Assembly (NCBI GenBank): GCA_039519185.1
Contig: CM076851.1
Location: 100,623,531 to 100,687,530, forward strand
Origin: Astragalus membranaceus
Taxonomy: Eukaryota; Streptophyta; Magnoliopsida; Fabales; Fabaceae
Direction of reading: 5' to 3'
DNA: 64,000 nucleotides
In this document: one piece after another, positions 56,681 to 64,000 of the stretch
Position numbering within the stretch: position 1 is the first letter of the stretch
Layout of the letters: each line of letters begins with the position of its first letter
The notes under the pieces: generated by a model
The model's database searches: none
Told to the model about the DNA's origin: nothing
What the model saw: only the letters and a program-made list of their open reading frames with translations
Position numbers and translations under genes: made by a program

Positions 56681-57112
56681 TAGAGCAGTCAATTTGGCCC
56701 ATGTGGGCCAGCCCAGCCCCAGCCCCACATGGCCCATGGGCCAAAATGTCCATGGGCCTAAAAGCCCACATTTCAAAAGCCCACGGAAGCCCCAAGCCCC
56801 AGAGGGCCAGGGCCAGCCCAAGGCCCTTAATTTTTTCTTTTCGCAACGAAACTGAAAATTACCCACGAACCTATGTAGACTTCGACCTAGCCCAACTCAT
56901 GAGCCCTAAAAATTTATTTACTTTTTTACAAACAAAACTGGAAATTACAAAAAAATGAAAGCCGTGTGATCACGTTGAAAAAAGTACCGTTACATACTAC
57001 TAGTCGACAACAGATGTACATACAATATGCTTGCATGGTTCTGGATTTTGTGAAATCACGATACAGTACTTTTTCAATGGTAATAGAAATATTTTTTGTA
57101 TTGTATTGGGTG

Positions 57113-57114
<2 letters not shown>

Positions 57115-57199
<85 letters not shown>
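57115..57199. repeat. (TA)n microsatellite
   Basis: A long TA run that abuts the left tip of the second palindrome. Confidence 0.95.
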
Positions 57200-57201
<2 letters not shown>

Positions 57202-58843
57202 TTTAAATAGTTATTACCCCCTGCAAATATAGCCATTATCCAGTTACCCCCCTGCAAAAAAAAAACATTTAAAACAAACCTTGCAAAATGTAAAGTTATC
57301 CAGTTACCCCCCTGCCGTTAAATTTTCTGTTAAAATATGTAAAATGTCACATATCCAGTTACCCCCTGCCACGTGTCACCATATTATTGGGCCTCTGTGA
57401 CACGTGGCACTACATGCCACGTCAGCATCCTATGTCACCACTGCCACGTGGCACAGGCATGTGCCACGTCAGCAACCAATGGATGGCTGCCACGTGGCAC
57501 TGACTTGGCGTTGGGTGAATAGTGTGTTACTAAAAAAAATACAAGTTTTGGCATTGGATGGGTATTAAACTCGTGACCTGGTGGTTGTTGTGGGGTCCAA
57601 TTACCACTAGGCCACAACATGATTTGTGTTTTTAAACACAACTACAAATATCTATTACATCACTAAAGATCAATTCCTCTCTAAATCAACCCAAAGATCA
57701 ATTCCTCTCCAAACAACACCATAGAACGAAAACGAAAATCTTAATTCCAAAAACGAAAAAACGAAATCTGGAATGATGAAACGAAATCTTAATTCCAAAA
57801 ACGAAAATCTTAATTCCAAAAACGAAAACGTAAATCCAAAAAACGAAATCTGGAATCTGAAAAAATGAAAAAAATGAGATCTGGAATGATGAAGATCTGG
57901 AATGATAATGATCTGAAAAAACGAAAATCTTAATTCCAAAATGAAGATCTGGAATGATGAAGATTTCGTTTATGAAAAAAATGAGATCTGGAATGATGAA
58001 GATTTCGTTTATTATTGTTCGTTTCTTGGATTTATGTTTTTGAGAACAATAATAAACGAAATCTTCATCATTCCAGATCTCATTTTTTTCATAAACGAAA
58101 TCTTCATCATTCCAGATCTTCATTTTGGAATTAAGATTTTCGTTTTTTCAGATCATCATCATTCCAGATCTTCATCATTCCAGATCTCATTTTTTTCATT
58201 TTTTCAGATTCCAGATTTCGTTTTTTGGATTTACGTTTTCGTTTTTGGAATTAAGATTTTCGTTTTTGGAATTAAGATTTCGTTTCATCATTCCAGATTT
58301 CGTTTTTTCGTTTTTGGAATTAAGATTTTCGTTTTCGTTCTATGGTGTTGTTCGGAGAGGAATTGATCTTTGGGTTGATTTAGAGAGGAATTGATCTTTA
58401 GTGATGTAATAGATATTTGTAGTTGTGTTTAAAAACACAAATCATGTTGTGGCCTAGTGGTAATTGGACCCCACAACAACCACCAGGTCACGAGTTTAAT
58501 ACCCATCCAATGCCAAAACTTGTATTTTTTTTAGTAACACACTATTCACCCAATGCCAAGTCAGTGCCACGTGGCAGCCATCCATTGGTTGCTGACGTGG
58601 CAGTGGTGACATAGGATGCTGACGTGGCATGTAGTGCCACGTGTCACAGAGGCCCAATAATATGGTGACACGTGGCAGGGGGTAACTGGATATGTGACAT
58701 TTTACATATTTTAACAAAAAATTTAACGGCAGGGGGTAACTGGATAACTTTACATTTTGCAAGGTTTGTTTTAAATGTTTTTTTTTGCAGGGGGGTAACT
58801 GGATAATGGCTATATTTGCAGGGGGGTAATAACTATTTAAACC
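57200..58843. mobile_element. Palindromic foldback/Mutator-like element, copy 2
   Basis: Arms 57200-58020 and 58044-58843 around a 23-bp spacer. It is the reverse complement of copy 1 at near identity, including which arm carries the extra CACAGGCATGTGCCACG segment. Its position inside the hAT copy is the same, so both descend from one composite element. Confidence 0.78.

Positions 58844-58918
<75 letters not shown>
58844..58918. repeat. (TA)n-(GT)n compound microsatellite
   Basis: Reverse-complement counterpart of 14211-14302. Confidence 0.95.
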
Positions 58919-58920
<2 letters not shown>

Positions 58921-59742
58921 GAAAAGAATGGTACGTTGAAATTAAAGGATTATTTGGGTTTTAGCTGATTATTATTGATGTGCATTTAATGTGTGTACAG
59001 TGATATCACACACTCTCTGCTGCATGGTTGACTGAAAGTCATTCACCAGTTCTGATTTTTATTTTATTGCTTCTTTCAATTGAGAGTTGTGAAGGCTATA
59101 AGACAATTACTGAGAAAAAAAGAGGGGAGGTGAAAAAATGGAAGTGGGGTGGGAAAAGAATGAGAAAAAAAATGAGGTTGGTGGTGATAGTTGTGAGAAG
59201 AAAATGAGGTTGTGGTGGTTGTGGTGAGTGGGAGGTGGTGATGGTGGTGGGTGGGAGAAGGAGGCGGTGGTGGTGGTGGTGAGTGGAAGATGGTGATGGT
59301 GGTGGGAGTGAGGGAGAAGAGGAATGGGGTGGAAAGAACGAAAGTGGAGGTACAAATAGTGGGAAAAGAGGTGGTGGTGAGAGGGATAAGGAGGTGGTGG
59401 TGAGAGGGAAAAGAAGGTGGTGGTGAGTGGGAGATGGTGATGGTGGTGGTGGTGGTGGTGGTGGTGGTGGTGGTGGTGGTTGTGGTGAGAGGGAGAAGAA
59501 GGTGGTGGTGAGAGGGAGGGAGGGAAAAGAGGAAGGGGGGGGTGAAAGAATGAAAGTGGGGGTGTAAATAGTGGGAAAAAAATGAGAAAAAAATTTGGGG
59601 GCCAGCCCACAAAGCCCTGGCCCTAACCCACTAAAAAATTTAAAAGTGTGGGTTGGGGCTAAAAAAATCCCCATTAATAGGGGGCTTCAATTTTATGGGG
59701 CTTGATTGGGGGCCAATGGGGCTGGGCTTGGGGCTTGGGGCC

Positions 59743-60671
59743 TGATCGTACCTGATCAATACGATGGGTTGTTGGTGATGACGTTGATCGGTCGCTGTGA
59801 TGAGGGACCGAGTTGTAAGCCGCACGCGGGTGGTACCTGCAAAGGCACTCCAACGCTCAAGTCAGAGGTGCTTCAACGGGCAGGGTCACAAGGTGAGTAA
59901 AACATACCTGAAGCCACATGCTGGTGTGGTATATATAACACTGGCGTGCTAGCCGTTGCGGATTTTACGGGACCGGCCGCATCTTGCGGAGCAAGGTAGA
60001 CGATGGGCCGCGTTGGGCCGGCCTTGGTCGAATGGGCCGCTGGCCCATGTTGCACCTGGTTGCTGCGTGCAGCACCCCCCTTGCTGCAGGTTGCGCTGGA
60101 CTGTCTCGTTGGGCCTATTGGGCCACTCCAGAACAGTTGCCCCCCAAGCCTAGGTCGCTTAAGAGCGGGCTGAGGCTTGAATCGTTTCCCCCCTGCATTC
60201 GAGTTGTGGAAGGGGACTGACGGTCGATCGCTGATAATTTGATTGTGTGGTCGCTACCACGCGGCCTGGCCACACGGGGCCAGGTGCCGTCTCGGGGGTG
60301 ATGCCTGACAATAAATCGTCATGAGTGCTGAGGCGACAGCTGCTTTAATTGGGTGATGTTTGGAGACTCGAGGAGTTTAAGCAATGATGGTACATGAAGA
60401 GTCGCGCCTCTTCACTTTCGGCCCATGGTGATGGTTGGCCCATTATATATAGGGCTCATAGGGCACATCATTTACACGTTTCTCCGAATTCTCCGCTGCT
60501 CTCGCTGATCGCTCGCATCAAGCTCGCTTGCTTCTGCCAACGCTCGCACGCTACCGTCGAAGCTCGCTCGTAATCCTCTTGCTATAATTCCAGGTAACTG
60601 CGACCGCTCTTACTTTGTTTGAGTTTATTTGTTCCACCTGATGGAGGGGGTGTCAGGTCTGGGGACGACCA
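59743..60671 (-). repeat. Tat2 3' LTR (about 929 bp)
   Basis: The borders are inferred. On the minus strand the LTR starts TGGTCGTCC right after a polypurine tract and ends GTACGATCA where the hAT copy is interrupted. The termini form a short imperfect inverted repeat TG(G/A)TCGT. The LTR also contains a plus-strand TATA box and exon 1 of the antisense gene. The second LTR is needed to confirm it. Confidence 0.65.
60444..60451 (+). promoter_or_regulatory. TATA box of the Tat2 antisense gene, inside the LTR
   Basis: TATATATA in the context GGCCCATTATATATAGGGC. It lies about 140 bp before the splice donor at 60594, and about 20-40 bp before a CA-rich start region at 60467-60476. Its orientation is opposite to the element's own transcript. 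Position and spacing fit a plant pol II core promoter; the start site itself is inferred. Confidence 0.55.
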
Positions 60672-60724
60672 CGTCGCCCCTTCCCACGCGCGAGTAAGAC
60701 CCTGACTGTTATTCCCCTCCACAG
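60594..60724 (+). other. 5'-UTR intron of the Tat2 antisense gene
   Basis: A 131-bp segment with consensus donor CAG|GTAACT and pyrimidine-rich acceptor TTATTCCCCTCCACAG. It begins inside the LTR and ends outside it, so it crosses the LTR border and the polypurine tract. It contains an ATG (in CCTGATGGAGG) that splicing would remove. Confidence 0.6.
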
Positions 60725-60794
60725 GTTCATTCTGGCGCGGACTAAACAAACTCGCCGTATATTGGGAGTCCCGGCCATTTCCCTTGCGCAAAAT

Positions 60795-62970
60795 ATGACA
60801 CGACCGGTGGAACAGAGTCCTGCCCCTGCCCGGTCGTCTTCTTCTAGTGACGAATCTTCTTCCTCTGGGCCTTCGACCCAGAACTCGACTTCATCAAGCA
60901 GATCCGGGACGCGGCCGGACAGAAGTGGGGTCCCGTACCCCGAGGTTCTGGTTGCTGATATTGCAGAGAGCAACGCACGGGTTGCCTGTGAGGAAGGTGC
61001 TGACCATGCTACGACCGACGTAACCGAGACGGCCGACAGAGATCAGCAGGGCAACCATGGAGAAGATCCTGAGGTTGCTGCTACACAGATGTCTTGGGTT
61101 TCTATCAACCTGAGGGGTCAGCGCAGCAAGATTCAACGGGGAAGCCAAGACCTGGAGTTTCTTGCGACCGAGCTGAATGAAGGTTGGAGGGTAGATGGTA
61201 TGGCCAAAGGGGAAGATATTGCGGCCTGGACTGATATGTTAAAATTCACAATGTACCGCATCGTTTTCGAACGCATGGGTATAATTCCACCATTCACCAG
61301 GTTCCAACGCCAGGTTCTACGGTATCTTCAGGTCGCCCCTTCTCAGCTGAATCCGAACGCTTGGGCGTTCCTGCAGGCGTATGAAGATGTCCTTGCGGTT
61401 CTGAAACGACCGGTCTCCATACGACTGTTCTTCCATTTGTTTGAGATGAGCTATATTTATGAAAAAGGCTCCAAGGGCGCCCGCAAGGAAGCGGTCTCAT
61501 TCAAAAACCGGTCAACGTATAACTTCTTCAAGCCATATCTAGAATCATTGACGACCGGGTGGAAAAAGGAATTCTTTTGGGTCGTTCCTGAGTCGGCCGA
61601 GGCCCAAAATGTGATCGCCCAAATGACCAGCGATCAAGAAGGAACCCCTCTGTTTCCTACGGTGTGGAGTTTTAACCACTTCTCCAAAAAGCCGGGCCAG
61701 TACGTTTTCAAGGACGCTGATCTTGACGACCTGGACAGGGGGACGATCCATAGATTGAGAAGGATTGCGTCCCTAGTCCCTGAGGGTCGCATCAAAGTTA
61801 AAAACGTTGTGGATGCTCGTACCAAGAAGAGTGTCAAGGCCGCTCTTGGTCGGTGGTCGCTCACACCTTTATTTTCTGTCACTTTGTTTTATTAAATGTT
61901 TCTAACCATCTGCTTTTGCCTTTGCAGTTAAGATGACCAACATGAATGACTTTGACCTGTTGGCGCAATGGGCGGCCGAGGACGGCGATACTTCACCCGC
62001 CCGTGTCATACCTGCGGTTCAGTCTGGGGGTACGCCTCAAACTGATGTGACCGGATCTCAGCCTGATCGTCAGGCTCCTCGGGCGGGCACACCAGCACAA
62101 GACATTGATCTGAGCAGCCCACCTAAAAATCAAGGAAAATCCAAGAGGAACAGGTCGGTCGATGATGGGGGCGAGAAAAAGAAGCATAAGAGTGGAAAAA
62201 GCCACGGGCACAACCGATCGCCTAACATCGACCTGCTTGGGTTGGGTGATGAAGACTGTGCTCGTTTCAAGGAGGAACCTTTCGAGGTGATGGCCGATGC
62301 AATGAAGGCCGCTGGTGTTCTGTTCAAGAAATACCAAGATGAAGAATCAGATCGCCTGGAAGGTAGGCGCCTTGCCCATAGATATTCATTGCTTGAAGAC
62401 GACCTAGTCGATAAAAACTTTAAATTGAATTCTGCCTTGTCATTGCTCGCAGAACTGAGGGGCGAGCGCGACGACCTGCTCAAGAAAATGAAGGAGCTCG
62501 AACCAAGAGTCGAAGCGGCCGCTGACAATGAGAGGAAGCTTGGCGAAGCAGAACGCCAGCTTGTGGCTGCTGTCTCTGCTCAAACACTGGCCGAGTCTTC
62601 TCTGGACAAGGCGGTCGCTGACAAGGAAACAGCTGAGAAAGAGGTCGAACGCCTCTCTTCCAAGAATAAAGAGCTGTCGAGCCAGGTCGCTGGGCTGAAA
62701 ACTGAGTTGGAGGCAGTGGAGGCGGAAAAGGACAATTTTAGAGGCCGCTACAAGGACGTTCTTGACAAGGCGAAGGGAGCTGCGGAGGGCCAATTTGAAA
62801 ATGCGGTCGGTCAGATCAAGATCCTCTACCCTGATCTGTATGTCGATCGTGAGATTGTGCAAAGCAGCCATCGAGCGATCGATCAGCAGATCGTCCGCCC
62901 CAAGAAGATGTCGAAAGGGAAAGTCCTTGAAGAAGAGGTGGTCATCTATCAAGCCCCCCGCGACTCTTAA
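60795..62970 (+). CDS. Tat2 antisense ORF: spliced 'putative gypsy type transposon' protein, about 698 aa
   Basis: Exons 60795-61848 and 61928-62970 (stop TAA) join in phase across a 79-bp GT-AG intron (TTG|GTCGGT, TTTGCAG|TT), the split codon giving Val. A 5'-UTR intron at 60594-60724 (CAG|GTAACT, CCCTCCACAG) precedes it. ATG 60795 is then the first AUG of the mRNA, and an in-frame TAA at 60571 closes the frame upstream. Residues 1-100 are Ser/acidic. About 115-330 resemble the Transposase_28 ('putative gypsy type transposon') family (PPFTRFQRQVLRYLQVAPSQ, LFFHLFEMSYIY, WKKEFFWV). About 422-447 is Lys-rich (possible nuclear signal) and about 480-640 a heptad coiled coil. Function unknown. 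If intron 2 is retained, translation stops at 61895 and the coiled coil is lost. Confidence 0.8.
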
Positions 62971-63162
62971 CTTGTCATTTCTGAATTGTAATCTTGCCCC
63001 GCCTGCGAGCGGCTTTTAAATGGGTGCCCTGGTTTCGACCAAGGCGTCTTCGTTTGTAATTACTGATAATTTTGCATGAATTCCAACCCGTTTAATTGCT
63101 TTATACTTGATTTTCATTCATTTTTGCTCTTAATTTATTTTTGCAATTCCGCTCGGCCAATC
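62971..63162. other. 3' flank of the antisense gene
   Basis: AT-rich, with several TTGTAAT/TTTTAAAT motifs that could serve as plant poly(A) signals. No gene seen. Confidence 0.4.
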
Positions 63163-63490
63163 GATGGCACTCTTTTAGGCCGCTCGTGTGGGCCGTTCGA
63201 GGGTACTCTTTTAGGCCGCTCGGTGGCTCTCACTTGGGCCCTTCGATGGCACTCTTTTTAGGCCGCTCGGCGGCTCTCGTTTGGGCCATTCGATGGCACT
63301 CTTTTTAGGCCGCTCGGCGGCTCTCGTTTGGGCCATTCGATGGCACTCTTTTTAGGCCGCTCGGCGGCTCTCGTTTGGGCCATTCGATGGCACTCTTTTT
63401 AGGCCGCTCGGCGGCTCTCGTTTGGGCCATTCGATGGCACTCTTTTTAGGCCGCTCGGCGGCTCTCGTTTGGGCCATTCGATGGCACTCT
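63163..63490. repeat. 47-bp tandem array between convergent Tat2 genes, about 7 copies
   Basis: The unit contains CGATGGCACTCTTTTTAGGC and CGCTCGGCGGCTCTCGTTTG. CGATGGC recurs at 63244, 63291, 63338, 63385, 63432 and 63479 (47 bp each). Diverged or shortened copies lie at 63163 and 63197. It sits between the stop of the antisense gene and the stop of integrase. Confidence 0.92.
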
Positions 63491-63650
63491 ACCGGTCGCT
63501 CGTCTGCTACTCGCATGGTGAGCGACCGTGCATACGATTTGCATGAAAATAAATACACAAGTCGAATTTTAAGGTCGGTCCTCAGTAAAAAACCCCTGTG
63601 GGGAAAAAGAGCGACCGCCTGTTCTTTATTGATGAATTGATGTTTACAAC

Positions 63651-64000
63651 TTAGACATAATATTTTCTCAATTTATCAGCGTTCCATGTTCTGGGGATGG
63701 TCGCCCCTTCCATGGTTTCCAGCTCGTACGCTCCCTTTCCAGTCTTGCTGATGACACGGTATGGTCCTTCCCAATTGGGGGCTAGCTTTCCCTGGCGAGC
63801 GTTCTTATTTCCTACGTCGGCCCTTCTGAGGACTAGCTGCCCAATGGAGAATTCCCTCTTCTGGACGCGGGCGTTGTATCTTGCAGCGACCTTCTGTTTG
63901 ATGAGTTGCTCCCTAAGTGACGCCTTGGTTCGCAGCTCATCAACCAGGTCGAGTTCTTCTCTTGTTGCTTGCTCATTTGCGGCCGGGGTTGGTGGGTTGG
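63651..64000 (-). CDS. pol: Tat2 integrase C-terminus (partial, continues past window)
   Basis: The frame is open from the window edge to TAA at 63651-63653, 116 codons with no stop. It reads ANEQATREELDLVDELRTKA, RYNARVQKREFSIGQLVLRR and the GPY-type module GKLAPNWEGPYRVISKTGKG, then AYELETMEGATIPRTWNADK and ending LRKYYV. This is the integrase C-terminal domain of Tat-lineage gypsy polyproteins, which binds DNA during insertion. The preserved frame suggests Tat2 is young. It converges with the antisense gene, so transcripts from both would overlap. Confidence 0.88.
   Translation of the reverse strand, partial: NPPTPAANEQATREELDLVDELRTKASLREQLIKQKVAARYNARVQKREFSIGQLVLRRADVGNKNARQGKLAPNWEGPYRVISKTGKGAYELETMEGATIPRTWNADKLRKYYV

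Larger units (their letters stand above)
56681..59742. mobile_element. hAT-like non-autonomous element, copy 2 (inverted, cut by Tat2)
   Basis: The left end TAGAGCAGTCAATTTGG equals the right end of copy 1 in reverse complement. The GGCCC-rich subterminal part, palindrome, microsatellites and CCACCA-type stretch all follow in the expected inverted order. At 59742 the element stops after GGGCTTGGGGCC, 15 bp short of its expected tip. Tat2's LTR begins there. The 8 bp before the left end are CTCCTATC. Confidence 0.82.
59743..64000 (-). mobile_element. Tat2: well preserved Tat-lineage Ty3/gypsy element (3' part)
   Basis: Read on the minus strand: integrase end (64000-63651), tandem-repeat spacer, an antisense gene, a polypurine tract (GTGGGAAGGGGCGACG, minus strand, about 60672-60690), and the 3' LTR (60671-59743). 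The order pol, antisense ORF, LTR is that known for the Tat lineage. The rest of pol, gag and the 5' LTR lie beyond the window. It inserted into the second hAT copy near that element's end. Confidence 0.85.

Noticed and set aside
60726..60794. In-frame peptide ARTKQTRR upstream of the antisense ATG, like the histone H3 tail ARTKQT
   Set aside because: It lies after the splice acceptor but before the first ATG and has no start codon, so it is probably untranslated. The likeness is six residues and most likely chance.
61934..62528. Minus-strand frames of 114-170 codons opposite the antisense ORF exon 2
   Set aside because: Shadow frames. The plus-strand frame has the splice phase match, NLS-like and coiled-coil features.
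63163..63490. 47-bp direct repeats considered as a CRISPR array
   Set aside because: Contiguous repeats without spacers inside a plant Tat element.
1..64000. tRNA, rRNA, organellar insertions and viral (EPRV or geminivirus) sequences
   Set aside because: None recognised by eye. The tRNA-like A/B boxes in the palindromes are not part of a foldable tRNA. All RT motifs belong to copia, Tat/Ogre or LINE.

Overview
This is plant nuclear DNA, most likely from a legume. Every recognisable coding block but one belongs to a plant transposon or retrotransposon. The host guess rests on an Ogre-type LTR element with a tRNA-Arg type primer site, Tat-lineage Ty3/gypsy elements with two RNase H domains, and copia, L1, CACTA, hAT and Mutator-like elements nested in one another. 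The only candidate host gene is a 3' end at 1870-4735: three short exons joined in phase. Nothing bacterial, organellar or viral was seen.

Layout. 1-620: end of a non-coding Mutator/foldback-like element. 1870-4735: last three exons of an unidentified plant gene, with a repeat-rich insertion in one intron. 5420-6830: decayed copia pol. 7150-7412: LTR fragment. 7411-17857: decayed Tat element (Tat1, minus strand), broken by a solo LTR (8651-11898, target duplication CACAG) and a 3,064-bp hAT-like element (13391-16454, target duplication CCTTCATC) that itself holds an 1,645-bp palindrome. 17848-26225: decayed L1-type LINE (minus strand), broken by a second solo LTR (18046-20420) and a CACTA element (20986-22511). 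26225-28100: non-coding, with a phased AATCGATT array. 28105-32237: third solo LTR, carrying a 1,715-bp Mutator-like element with a 10-bp target duplication. 32540-33260: CACTA transposase relic. 33670-34910: poly(A)-tailed retroelement relic that begins with twin hairpins.

36810-56680 is a Russian doll. An old copia (copia1) contains a nearly intact copia (copia2, 37370-56214), and copia2 contains a young gag-only Ogre derivative (39055-53065, target duplication CCTGA). From 56681 a second hAT copy carries the same palindrome. At 59743 it is cut by a second, well preserved Tat element (Tat2) that runs off the right edge.

How the parts work together. Tat2 is the most gene-like region. Its minus-strand pol ends in an intact integrase C-terminus (63651-64000). 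Facing it on the plus strand is an antisense gene with a TATA box and first exon inside the LTR, a 5'-UTR intron that crosses the LTR edge, a first-AUG start and a second phase-matched intron. It encodes about 698 aa: a Transposase_28-like ('putative gypsy type transposon') region followed by a basic stretch and a coiled coil. The Ogre derivative keeps LTRs, primer site, gag, polypurine tract and a tandem-repeat 3' region but has no protease, RT, RNase H or integrase, so it would have to be copied in trans. Its LTR and leader carry three copies of a hairpin whose inner stem changes sequence while keeping its pairing.

Limits: family calls are by eye from motifs. LTR divergence is hand-counted. 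Some outer borders of old elements could not be fixed.
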